This document shows, one piece after another, positions 7,827-15,587 of a DNA stretch of 64,000 bases. A program made the translations under genes and the position numbers. The number at the start of each line of letters is the position of its first letter. Positions within the stretch are counted from its first letter, which is position 1. The notes under the pieces are model-generated. The model was not told where the DNA came from and made no database searches. It saw only the letters and a list, made by a program, of their open reading frames with translations. The DNA lies in contig OY759785.1 of NCBI GenBank assembly GCA_963662605.1, forward strand, positions 620,001 through 684,000, in the 5' to 3' direction. Origin of the DNA: G963662605 sp963662605 (GTDB lineage: Bacteria; Bacteroidota; Ignavibacteria; Ignavibacteriales; Ignavibacteriaceae).

Positions 7827-8255
7827 ATGATGGGTCAGCAGCAGTTACTTCTTATAGCGTTGGGAGTTATCTTGGTCGGTGTTGCCATTGTCGTGGGGTT
7901 AAATCTGTTTTCAGCTTCTTACAGCCAGGAGGTCATTGATCAGGCAGCGCAGCGTTTTAATGAAATAAGTGCGGATGCGCTGTTATATTATAAAACTCCA
8001 AAATCCATGGGCGGCGGGGAGGGGTCTTTTGTCGGCTATAGTGCTTCGGATACCACAGTTCTGACCTATACGTATACTCAATATATGACTCCATCAAGCA
8101 CTAATGTCCTTGTCTATCTAATTACAAAAACAGTTAATCACCTCGGACAGCCATGGTACATCTACGGATACATTGATAAGAAAGGTGTGCAGAATATGTA
8201 TGTTTATGATCCGGATAAACAGGCATGGAGAACCGCCTATACGAGGCCAAATTAA
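7827..8255 (+). CDS. Pilin-like small membrane-anchored protein
   Basis: About 142 residues with an N-terminus MMGQQQLLLIALGVILVGVA, i.e. a glycine, a short glutamine run and then one hydrophobic helix of about 20 residues without preceding positive charges. That is the layout of a type IV pilin-like or archaellin-like class III signal (cleavage after G), although the bacterial FTLIE box and the usual +5 glutamate are missing. The exported part has ADALLYYKTPKSMGGGEGSFVGY, then a strand-rich domain. Starts at 7827 or 7830 are both possible after the GGAG at 7820; 7830 has the better spacing. It is 12 bases upstream of, and presumably co-transcribed with, the sigma/FecR fusion gene. Function unknown. 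Confidence 0.65.
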   Translation: MMGQQQLLLIALGVILVGVAIVVGLNLFSASYSQEVIDQAAQRFNEISADALLYYKTPKSMGGGEGSFVGYSASDTTVLTYTYTQYMTPSSTNVLVYLITKTVNHLGQPWYIYGYIDKKGVQNMYVYDPDKQAWRTAYTRPN

Positions 8256-8267
8256 ACAGGAAACAGA

Positions 8268-10019
8268 ATGGATACCCACGATACCAATCCAGTGCATGTC
8301 AATTCAAGTGTTATCGCGGCTCTGATTGATCAGGCCAAATCGGGGAGGCATTCTATTTTTATTCAGCTGATGGATTATGTCTTAGCCGATGTATGGAAAA
8401 CAGCATATCTTCTTTCGGCTAATCCTGCCGCCGCCGAACATCTCGCGGTTGAGACTTGTTTATACGCGTGGAAAAAGATAATAACATACGATGAAGCGAT
8501 TCCGTTTGTGAACTGGATGCAGCAGATTGTATTCCGGCTTTATACACAAACGGAAAAGGAAATAAAAGCCATCAAGCCGGGTCAGGAGATACATCCTGAA
8601 AAGTTAAATTCGGTAGAAAAAGTTTTTTTCGAGTTCGATAGTAATGAGCGGCTCACGCTTGTTTTGTTTGACAATCTTTTATTGCCGATTGAAGAAATTA
8701 CCAAAACAATGGGATTGGTAAATGTTGAGGACGCGGCCAAGACAATCTGTGCCTGCAAACTAAAGCTGTTGGCAAGTACCGGAATTTCTATCCCCGGGGA
8801 TATTACTGATCAGACTATGCTCCGGTTAATAGAGATAAGCAGAAAAGCAGTTACTGGTGATGAAGATAAACGATTCGTTTCGGATAACCAACTTGAGTTC
8901 CTCCGCACCGGGTTCGAAATTGTAAACGACTCATTGATGGATGATATAGCCCTCCCCGGAAATATAATTACTACACTAAAAGAGCAGATGTTCGATTCGA
9001 TAAGTGAAAAACAAATAAAGACGCAGAAGAAAGATGCTGTCGGCAAGCCGCATGACAAAAGCGCAAACACCGGTGCTTTGCCTCATGTGAAGTCGAAAAA
9101 AGCCCCCGGGAAAGATTCACTCCGACATTCACAATCTAATCTGCACAATGCTTCGGAGTCTTTAAAAAAGCTCCGGCCTATTCGCATACCAAAATCTGTT
9201 TTTGTGGGAGCTGGCGTGTTAGTGTTAGCCGCAGTATTGTATTATTTCATTATTTATGAACACCCGACCGGAAGTATTAAGGTATACCGTGGTACATATA
9301 GCATTAACTCCATCAACTTGAGTCAGAATCGCATTTCCGAAGGTGATGTTGTTCAGAATGGTTCCGGGTCATATTTAAAAATTCAATATTACCAATTAGG
9401 CATGCTGGAACTGTATGACCGGGCAGTTCTGTCCGTTCAAAAGCTTGAACCCGGCAGAGTATTTCTCCATCTGCAGAGCGGGGTACTTTATGGTTATTTT
9501 TTGCCTCCCGTAAAGTCCTTCGGCATTAACGATCCGCCAATAATTGAAATACAAACCGGTTTGGGAATTCTCAGTTCTGTCCACGCCGCATTTCAAATAA
9601 ACCAACAGCCGTCAGGGATTTATATTGAGTGTTTTAAAGGAATTATAAAATTCAAGCTTAACTCCGGGAAAGAATTTGTATTGGGTGGCGGATATTCGAT
9701 GAAGCTCACGGGATTGGAAGAAGTCATCCCCGTTCATAAAGACGCATCCGCTGAAATTAAGAAACTGGCCATTCCCGGACACATTGAATCTCTATCGGAT
9801 GGTCAGATGAAAAATGATTTACAGTTTGCAGAAACGCGTGATCTCCTTATGCTGTGGCATTTGCTATGGCGCGTGAATGAACCTAAAAGAGAAATTATTT
9901 ATGATAGAATAAACAAACTGTCATTTATTCCGTTTGCCGATATAAAAATGAAAGCCGTTAAATTAGAACCGGAGACGTGTAATCGTCTTTTGAATCTGAT
10001 AAGTGTATCATTTCTATAG
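8268..10019 (+). CDS. ECF-sigma-like/FecR-like transmembrane fusion protein
   Basis: A 583-residue protein with an unusual architecture. Residues about 15-105 follow the ECF sigma region 2 pattern (a QLMDYVLADVWKTAYLLSAN helix, then AAEHLAVETCLYAWKKI, then FVNWMQQIVFRLY), and about 115-170 resemble a region 4 helix-turn-helix (RLTLVLFDNLLLPIEEITKT, then AAKTICACKLKLL). A charged linker follows to about 300, a single transmembrane helix at about 310-330 (VFVGAGVLVLAAVLYYFII), and then a FecR-like domain (about 335-470: GSIKVYRG...SEGDVVQNGSGSYLKIQY...LELYDRAVLSVQKL...GRVFLHLQSGVLYG). The acidic residues usual in region 2 are partly missing, so DNA or RNA polymerase binding is unproven. An anti-sigma/sigma pair in one chain would be membrane-tethered. 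AGGAAAC lies before the ATG. It overlaps the convergent methyltransferase by six bases. Confidence 0.68.
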   Translation: MDTHDTNPVHVNSSVIAALIDQAKSGRHSIFIQLMDYVLADVWKTAYLLSANPAAAEHLAVETCLYAWKKIITYDEAIPFVNWMQQIVFRLYTQTEKEIKAIKPGQEIHPEKLNSVEKVFFEFDSNERLTLVLFDNLLLPIEEITKTMGLVNVEDAAKTICACKLKLLASTGISIPGDITDQTMLRLIEISRKAVTGDEDKRFVSDNQLEFLRTGFEIVNDSLMDDIALPGNIITTLKEQMFDSISEKQIKTQKKDAVGKPHDKSANTGALPHVKSKKAPGKDSLRHSQSNLHNASESLKKLRPIRIPKSVFVGAGVLVLAAVLYYFIIYEHPTGSIKVYRGTYSINSINLSQNRISEGDVVQNGSGSYLKIQYYQLGMLELYDRAVLSVQKLEPGRVFLHLQSGVLYGYFLPPVKSFGINDPPIIEIQTGLGILSSVHAAFQINQQPSGIYIECFKGIIKFKLNSGKEFVLGGGYSMKLTGLEEVIPVHKDASAEIKKLAIPGHIESLSDGQMKNDLQFAETRDLLMLWHLLWRVNEPKREIIYDRINKLSFIPFADIKMKAVKLEPETCNRLLNLISVSFL

Positions 10020-10670
10020 AGTCTTTTTTTTAATGCCCAGTCCGATGCCATCACCGATTGGCAGCAACATGGTTTTAAATGCGGGGTGATTGAAAAACAT
10101 TGTATTAAACTCTCTGAGAAGCCGGGTTGAGGGCAGGTAGCTTTCGGGGATGTTTTCGTCCGATTCGGCGACATAGCCGCGCCAAAGCAGATTGTCTATC
10201 ACAATCAGGCCGCCGGGAGTAATGAACGGCTCGGTAAGCTCAAACAATTCGGCATAATCCCGCTTGTCTGCATCAAGAAATACGGCATCAAACTGTCCGG
10301 TCAGAGTCGGCAGAATGCCTTTTGCTTCTCCGGCGAGCAAAGTTATTCTTTTGGCGTATCCCGATTGCTCAAAGTACTCACGAGCCTTCGCAATGTTACC
10401 GGGACTTTTCTCAATCGTCGTTAAGGTAGCTTCTTCTGAGAGCTGTTTGATAATACGGATTGCAGAGTAGCCTATAGCTGTCCCAAGTTCCAATACGCGT
10501 TTCGGGTTCTTTAATGTCATGACGAATTCGAGGAGTTCGCCGGAGTACCAATCAATGATCGGGATTTTATTATGCCGCGCGTAATTTTCCATCACCTTCA
10601 ATTGTGGAGAAACGGGTTTCCGTAATTCCTGTAAATAAGCAAATTGCATGATGTTAATAAATGACGACAT
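10014..10670 (-). CDS. SAM-dependent O-methyltransferase (catechol O-methyltransferase-like, class I)
   Basis: A 218-residue Rossmann methyltransferase of the Methyltransf_3 family. It contains RVLELGTAIGYSAIRI (SAM motif I, near residue 57), an acidic TTIEKSPGNIAKAREYFEQ motif II, FDAVFLDADKRDYAELF (metal- and SAM-binding aspartates) and GGLIVIDNLLWRG. Family members methylate catechol-like or caffeoyl-type hydroxyls; in bacteria the substrate is often unknown. ATG 10670 is chosen because GGAG lies six bases upstream on the minus strand; the frame stays open for another 74 codons, but those overlap the divergent promoter region and show no similarity to the family. Confidence 0.9.
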   Translation of the reverse strand: MSSFINIMQFAYLQELRKPVSPQLKVMENYARHNKIPIIDWYSGELLEFVMTLKNPKRVLELGTAIGYSAIRIIKQLSEEATLTTIEKSPGNIAKAREYFEQSGYAKRITLLAGEAKGILPTLTGQFDAVFLDADKRDYAELFELTEPFITPGGLIVIDNLLWRGYVAESDENIPESYLPSTRLLREFNTMFFNHPAFKTMLLPIGDGIGLGIKKKTL

Positions 10671-10748
10671 ATTCAGCTCCGAACCATTCTCTTTTTGTAT
10701 GGTGAAATATATGAAAATCCCGACGATTCGCGGACAATTGCCAAGACT

Positions 10749-10779
10749 TTTGATAATTGAGCAAAGATACCCTAATTTG
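10749..10779 (+). promoter_or_regulatory. Candidate promoter of the lipoprotein/SDR unit
   Basis: TTTG at 10749-10752, 19 bases, then CTAATTTG at 10772-10779; the octamer departs from TANNTTTG at its first two bases. It is 25 bases before the lipoprotein ATG and lies in the short gap to the divergent methyltransferase. Confidence 0.35.
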
Positions 10780-10803
10780 CAGTATACTTTGGAGAGAGTT
10801 ACA

Positions 10804-11523
10804 ATGAAAAAGACAATTATTGTCCTGTTATCTTGTGTTTTAATAGCAGCACTATGTTCTTGCGGCAAACAAAACTCTGTTGAAGTTGACAACGGCGCAA
10901 TAACATCATTACGTGGTCAATTTGTTAATTGGTCGTTGGGTGCCGACAAAACGCTCGCGATGGTTTATTACATTGTAACCACCGAGGATAGCCCTGATAC
11001 GGGATGGGTGATGAAATTCGGCACAGCCAATATCAGCGCACAGGGAGAATTCAAATATGATCCGCTTCCCACCATCCCTGATTCTATGTTTCATATGAAT
11101 CAGAACATCGGAATGTTTGAATCATATCCAATATTTTTTCATGGATACACGGTCACTCAGTTTTCCATGCTTGACGCGAATAATACATTTTTGAAGTATG
11201 GTTTTTATTCAACTCAATCAGTCAGTGTGCTGCCATACACAAACACCGATTGCAAGGCGGGAGACTATTCAATGTTTTTGCAGTATTCCGATCGCGATAT
11301 TTCTATTGATTCATCATCAAGCTCTTTGGGTGTGTTTGATTTAACATTGAATTTTAATTTTAAGGTCTCACTGAAAAAAGGCTGGAACAAATTATATGCT
11401 GTTGTTACAGGGGTTTCAACTTCGACAAGGAATGTGACGTGGACTACGGAGACTCCCGCAGGTGAAGCAAAATGGTATATGACAAGCCGATTAATGAAGT
11501 CTATAAATTTTCTTGGTAAATAG
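10804..11523 (+). CDS. Predicted lipoprotein of unknown function
   Basis: A 239-residue protein beginning MKKTIIVLLSCVLIAALCSC; the hydrophobic core followed by LCSC fits a lipobox, so the mature protein would start at the second of those cysteines and be lipid-anchored. The body is rich in aromatic and serine residues and looks strand-rich, with no motif I recognise. I use the ATG at 10804, preceded by GGAGAG; the frame stays open further upstream through the intergenic promoter region. It lies 10 bases before the SDR gene, so both are probably expressed together. Confidence 0.75.
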   Translation: MKKTIIVLLSCVLIAALCSCGKQNSVEVDNGAITSLRGQFVNWSLGADKTLAMVYYIVTTEDSPDTGWVMKFGTANISAQGEFKYDPLPTIPDSMFHMNQNIGMFESYPIFFHGYTVTQFSMLDANNTFLKYGFYSTQSVSVLPYTNTDCKAGDYSMFLQYSDRDISIDSSSSSLGVFDLTLNFNFKVSLKKGWNKLYAVVTGVSTSTRNVTWTTETPAGEAKWYMTSRLMKSINFLGK

Positions 11524-11533
11524 GAAAGTTACA

Positions 11534-12355
11534 ATGAAAAATCTACATGGTAAAAGAGTCGTTGTCACCGGTGGGGCGATGGGTATCGGGCTTGCAACTA
11601 CAAAGCGCTTGTTGAAAGAGGGCTGCGTGGTAACAATTTGGGACCTTAATCCTACCGCACTCAGCGAAGCTGCGAATGTACTCGCACCGTTAGGAAAAGT
11701 TTACTCATATGTCTGCGATGTAACCGACAAACACCGCGTTTATGAGCTCGCGCATCAGGCAAGGGCAGATATGGGCGGCGTAGATATTCTTATTAATAAT
11801 GCCGGGTTTGTTATCGGCGGCGAGCTGCTCGAACGGACTGATGCCGATTGGGAAAAAACTATTAACATTAATCTTACTTCGTTGGTGTATACAACGCGAG
11901 CATTTTTGCCGGGCATGTATGAACAGAACGAAGGCCATGTTGTGAATCTCTCTTCAGCTTCCTCCACACTCGGTGTTCCCGGGTTGGCGGTTTACACTGC
12001 GACAAAGTGGGCGGTGTGGGGTTTGACTGAATCACTTCGTTATGAGGCATTAAACAATAAAAAGAACGTCCGTTATTCATCTATTCATCCGAGTTATATT
12101 GCGCACGGCTTGTTCGCCGGAGCAAAACTCGGCTTTCCGGGAAATCTGATTTGTCCGCTTTTAAAAGACCATGATGTGGTTGCAAAGGCAATTGTCGAAT
12201 CAGCTTTAAAGCGTGGAAGATATTCGCCAAAGCGGCCGTGGACAGTCGGATTGAATTTGCGTCTGCGCGGTTTGCTGCCGGACTCGTGGTTTCAGAAACT
12301 ACTCGCCGTACTCGGCATTCCGGATAGTATGAAAGGCTGGACGGGAAGAAAGTAA
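11534..12355 (+). CDS. Short-chain dehydrogenase/reductase
   Basis: A 273-residue classical SDR. It has the NAD(P)-binding TGGAMGIG motif at about residues 12-19, a D-LNPT dinucleotide discriminator stretch, INNAG near 88, a catalytic serine in NLSSASS, and the YTATK active site (YxxxK) near 155. The acidic residue at the end of the second strand (WDLN) suggests NAD rather than NADP, though this is only a tendency. After the catalytic core there is a basic tail with a weakly hydrophobic segment, as in SDRs that act on lipids or steroids. ATG 11534 has GGAAAG upstream; the frame extends seven codons further into the end of the lipoprotein gene. Substrate unknown. Confidence 0.9.
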   Translation: MKNLHGKRVVVTGGAMGIGLATTKRLLKEGCVVTIWDLNPTALSEAANVLAPLGKVYSYVCDVTDKHRVYELAHQARADMGGVDILINNAGFVIGGELLERTDADWEKTININLTSLVYTTRAFLPGMYEQNEGHVVNLSSASSTLGVPGLAVYTATKWAVWGLTESLRYEALNNKKNVRYSSIHPSYIAHGLFAGAKLGFPGNLICPLLKDHDVVAKAIVESALKRGRYSPKRPWTVGLNLRLRGLLPDSWFQKLLAVLGIPDSMKGWTGRK

Positions 12356-12367
12356 CTTTTAATTAGG

Positions 12368-13108
12368 CTAATGCTTCTCGAAAGACGAATTAAATTTTAA
12401 TAGCTTCTGCCAGTCTATTGAGCCTGAAGGCGAACAAAAATTAACAAAAAATTCGTTTGAGAAAAGCGTTATCACTTCCGAATAGAGTTTATAGAACTCC
12501 TCATTCTTTTCTTTGGCTTTATGTCCTATGGGTTCAATTATTTTTGTGTATAGATCTTTATCGTTGGAAATAAACTCCCAAAAAATTTGTCCACAATATT
12601 TAAAATAACTTCCCTTATCAGGAGTGCCGTCTTTTCCGTAACAGCAACCATTAATTGGAATTATATGTAACTTAGAGTTGCTGGTGCGTAAGGTTTTAAT
12701 GGCCGTATTGAAGTCAGCAATCATTTTCTTTTGCTGGCTGCTATTGCCCCAATTGGGGCCGGATTTAATATTAACAATGTATCGGGTATTATCTTTGTCA
12801 AATTCTAAGTCCACGCCCTCAATACCAGATTTCCATCCACCATACGTTTGTTGGTTTATATAAATTGCTAAACCCTCAAGCCAATCTCCAAAAATTGTTT
12901 CTTCATTTGAAGAAAGATGTGCATCGACAATGCCAGTGACAATGTCTTGCGGAGTGTTTAGATTTTTTGTGCGAAACAGGTAGGGATTTTTCTTGAGGAG
13001 TACGCGATTAAGTTTTAGCCCCTTGAGACTGTCTATCCTTTTTTGATGAAAAACCCCAATGTTTTTCTCAATATATGCTGTTACTCGTAATAAATTCAGT
13101 TTCTTCAT
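12368..13108 (-). CDS. Type II restriction endonuclease, PmeII-like family
   Basis: A 246-residue protein that I recognise as resembling PmeII-type endonucleases: KKNPYLFRTKNLNTPQDIV, VDAHLSSNEETIFGDWLEGL, YGGWKSGIEGVDLEFD and YIVNIKSGPNWGNSSQQKKM. The likely PD-(D/E)xK-type centre is D100 in GVDLEF and K115 in NIKSG, with E98 or E102 as further acids. INGCCYGKDGTPDKGSYFKY and GQIFWEFIS follow. It lies downstream of, and overlaps by 41 bases, its cognate methyltransferase in the same orientation, as in many type II systems. Base composition is visibly more AT-rich than the flanking genes, consistent with lateral acquisition. The recognition site cannot be read from sequence. Confidence 0.85.
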   Translation of the reverse strand: MKKLNLLRVTAYIEKNIGVFHQKRIDSLKGLKLNRVLLKKNPYLFRTKNLNTPQDIVTGIVDAHLSSNEETIFGDWLEGLAIYINQQTYGGWKSGIEGVDLEFDKDNTRYIVNIKSGPNWGNSSQQKKMIADFNTAIKTLRTSNSKLHIIPINGCCYGKDGTPDKGSYFKYCGQIFWEFISNDKDLYTKIIEPIGHKAKEKNEEFYKLYSEVITLFSNEFFVNFCSPSGSIDWQKLLKFNSSFEKH

Positions 13109-13946
13109 AATGGATTATTGGTTTAAATAATTGATGAGACTCGTTTGATAATTGGCTTTTGACCAAATCATAATACTCTTTGACAACCTCTATTCCGACG
13201 GCATGCCGATCAAGTCTATGCGCAACGAACAAGGTTGTTCCAGATCCCATGAATGGATCCAATACGACATCGCCCTCTTTTGTGAAAAGCTTAATAAACC
13301 ACTCGGGTAGTTCTTCAGGAAAGGCCGCGCTATGGTTTTTATTCCCACATTCTGTCGCGATATGAAGTACGTTAGACGGATATGCCATATCTCGTTCTTT
13401 CCAATTCGAGATGTTTTTTCCAAAACCACTTCCAACCTTAGAATTATCACGCATCTTGTCCGTTTCACTCAAATTTTTTAAGCGGGTTTTTGCCCAATCA
13501 CCCATTGGTACCATAACGGATTCCTGATACATATCGAACTTTTTCGACTTATTGAATTGCAACAAGCGTTCCCAAGAGTCTCTAAACCTATTAGGCCATT
13601 TGCCCGGATAACTATTTTTTTTATGCCAAATAAACTCCTCTGTCCACAACCACCCATGGTTGCGCATATTTAATATTAAATCAAGAACATAGGTGTGTCT
13701 TTCACCATCAACTACTTTTTCCTTAATGTTTAGGATGAATGTCCCGGTGGGTTTAAGCACCCTCAGTAATTCATCAGCGATAGGAATGAACCAGGCAACA
13801 TATTTGTCCGGATGTATGCCGCCATATGTGCTTTTCCTTTGGTCGGCATAAGGGGGTGATGTGACAATTAAGTCTACCGAATTGTCGTTGAGCTTTTGCA
13901 ACTGTTGAAGGGCATCGCCTAAATATATATCTATGTGTGTACTCAT
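13068..13946 (-). CDS. DNA methyltransferase of the type II restriction-modification system
   Basis: A 292-residue site-specific DNA methyltransferase with catalytic motif TSPPY at 29-33 and SAM-binding DPFMGSGTT at 230-238. The order catalytic motif first, SAM motif last is the beta class; the SPPY form favours N4-cytosine methylation, with N6-adenine not excluded. The central part (WTEEFIWHKKNSYPGKWPNRF) is the likely target-recognition region. It precedes the nuclease gene on the transcript, so methylation can be established first. The minus strand just upstream has a perfect TATTTTTG octamer (13970-13963), but I see no TTTG at the usual spacing. Confidence 0.93.
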   Translation of the reverse strand: MSTHIDIYLGDALQQLQKLNDNSVDLIVTSPPYADQRKSTYGGIHPDKYVAWFIPIADELLRVLKPTGTFILNIKEKVVDGERHTYVLDLILNMRNHGWLWTEEFIWHKKNSYPGKWPNRFRDSWERLLQFNKSKKFDMYQESVMVPMGDWAKTRLKNLSETDKMRDNSKVGSGFGKNISNWKERDMAYPSNVLHIATECGNKNHSAAFPEELPEWFIKLFTKEGDVVLDPFMGSGTTLFVAHRLDRHAVGIEVVKEYYDLVKSQLSNESHQLFKPIIHYEETEFITSNSIY

Positions 13947-14033
13947 ATTTGCTTAAAATTGTCAAAAATACAATAACTGAACATACAAAATATTCGTAGA
14001 AATATCACTTAAGAGAGGAAATTTGGGCTGCTT

Positions 14034-15500
14034 TTAAGCAAAAATATCGTCAAATGTGCGTATTAGTTCTTTTATATACCGAAAATCATCCGTCGCGTTC
14101 CAATGCTTCATGAATACGGAGCGGAGGAGAATGACATCCTCGTTATTCTCGTTGAAATACTCCGGTAATACTCGCCTGCCTAAACCCGGCGGCATAACAA
14201 ATTTTGAAAGAATGAACGGCGGATTCTTCGATTCAAGTGATAGTTTGTGATAAACCGGCAGTGTTTTTGCATTTAGTGAGGCAGCTGTTTTTTCTTCAGG
14301 TTCAATATAAAAACAATTGATGTCTAAATCCGGTTCGTGTGCATTTCTTAAGCGCCCATGTTTCGACAGCGACGCATAAAAGTGCTTTGAAGCACTAAGA
14401 GACATAGTGAGAAGTTCTCCGAGTCCCTTGTTGTGTAAAGGGAGAACCCTATAGGTCAAATAACACGCAGCTGCCATAGCGCCGGGACGCGAACCCTCTA
14501 ATGAGTACATGCCGATATTCGGCTTATCCGTTATATGATACGTGTAAGGGGCAGTATTCAATATTACCTGACGCAAACCTTCATTCTTAAACAGTACGGC
14601 TCCCGCACCGTAAGAAATTAATCCCTGTTTGTGCGGATCAATAGTAACGCTATCGGCATGCTGCATCGCTTGCATCTGACGATTGGCATAATCGGATAGT
14701 GCGCTATTGTGTGTGGTATCACCGGCTTCATCAAGAATGGCTGCACGGAAGAAACCCCCATACGCGGCATCAACGTGAAGATGAAATCCGTACTTATCTT
14801 TTAATTGCAGCAATCCCGCTATATCATCAATGCTTCCAGTGCCGGTTGAGCCGAGATTTGCAATAACGGCAAGAGCCGGTTGGGTTTTTAATTTTTCTTC
14901 CAGCACGTTGAGATCGAGATGGAATTTGCTATCGGCAGGGACTTCACAATAGTTTTTTATGTTGAGAATTTTGCAGATACGCTTCCATGAGTAATGACAG
15001 ACAGAAGAAAAGTAGACTGTGTTGTTGTTGTCGTAATAGTCACGTATTGCCCACAGCGCTTCTGTGTTGGCAAGTGAGCCGCCGCTTGTTAAATGTCCCC
15101 AGCCTTCTTTAAATCCGCACATTTTTAATAGCATGTCCGTTACTTCTACTTCGAGCAGTGTGGTTACCGGACCGCCTTCATACGCGTGGTTGTTCGGGTT
15201 GGTCAAAAGAAATGCAAGTTGTCCTAATATGGCGGGAATAGTTGTATCCTTCGTCATCTGTGCCGAGTAGCGCGGATGAAATGTTGGAATTCCTTTCCGG
15301 CTTTTTTTGATGAGGAGATCAAGTTCTTTTTTAATAGAATCACTTGGTTTGAAGTTATTCGGATAAAGGGTTGAGTCCTCAGGAAAAAGAGAGCTTCGCC
15401 AGTCGGCATGCTGCTGCAGAAGGCTGTCTATGAGTGATTGCAGTAAGGCAATGTTTTCGCCTTTGGGGCCGATGTAGTTCGAAAATATATCTGGATTCAT
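14034..15500 (-). CDS. PLP-dependent group II decarboxylase (aromatic-L-amino-acid/glutamate type)
   Basis: A 488-residue fold-type I decarboxylase. Seen: TSGGSLANTEALWAIRDYY near 122 (phosphate-binding region), NLGSTGTGSIDDI, HVDAAYGGFFRAA (the aspartate that pairs with the pyridine nitrogen), and DSVTIDPHKQG near 290, whose lysine forms the Schiff base. Members decarboxylate aromatic amino acids, glutamate, diaminobutyrate or other residues; the substrate here is open. The ATG at 15500 is used because the family N-terminus starts about there; the longer frame would read through a perfect hairpin and the terminator region. Given its location just after the aminomutase cluster it could act on a related amino acid, but a terminator separates them. 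Confidence 0.87.
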   Translation of the reverse strand: MNPDIFSNYIGPKGENIALLQSLIDSLLQQHADWRSSLFPEDSTLYPNNFKPSDSIKKELDLLIKKSRKGIPTFHPRYSAQMTKDTTIPAILGQLAFLLTNPNNHAYEGGPVTTLLEVEVTDMLLKMCGFKEGWGHLTSGGSLANTEALWAIRDYYDNNNTVYFSSVCHYSWKRICKILNIKNYCEVPADSKFHLDLNVLEEKLKTQPALAVIANLGSTGTGSIDDIAGLLQLKDKYGFHLHVDAAYGGFFRAAILDEAGDTTHNSALSDYANRQMQAMQHADSVTIDPHKQGLISYGAGAVLFKNEGLRQVILNTAPYTYHITDKPNIGMYSLEGSRPGAMAAACYLTYRVLPLHNKGLGELLTMSLSASKHFYASLSKHGRLRNAHEPDLDINCFYIEPEEKTAASLNAKTLPVYHKLSLESKNPPFILSKFVMPPGLGRRVLPEYFNENNEDVILLRSVFMKHWNATDDFRYIKELIRTFDDIFA

Positions 15501-15529
15501 GTTTTTGTAATTTTGTTGGTAATGACAAA

Positions 15530-15552
15530 GGGGCGATTCCGAGAATCGCCCC
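15530..15552. repeat. Perfect hairpin in the decarboxylase leader
   Basis: GGGGCGATTC and GAATCGCCCC, 10-base perfect arms with a 3-base loop, no T-run. It lies between the aminomutase terminator and the decarboxylase start, so it could influence translation or protect the 5' end of the decarboxylase message. Confidence 0.6.
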
Positions 15553-15555
15553 ACA

Positions 15556-15585
15556 AAAAAGGCTGCCGTTTCCGGCAGCCTTTTT
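15556..15585 (-). terminator. Intrinsic terminator of the aminomutase cluster
   Basis: GGCTGCCG and CGGCAGCC (15561-15568 and 15573-15580) with a 4-base loop, followed on the minus strand by TTTTTT. It starts immediately after the aminomutase stop codon. T-runs on both strands would make it work both ways. Confidence 0.88.
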
Positions 15586-15587
15586 AA

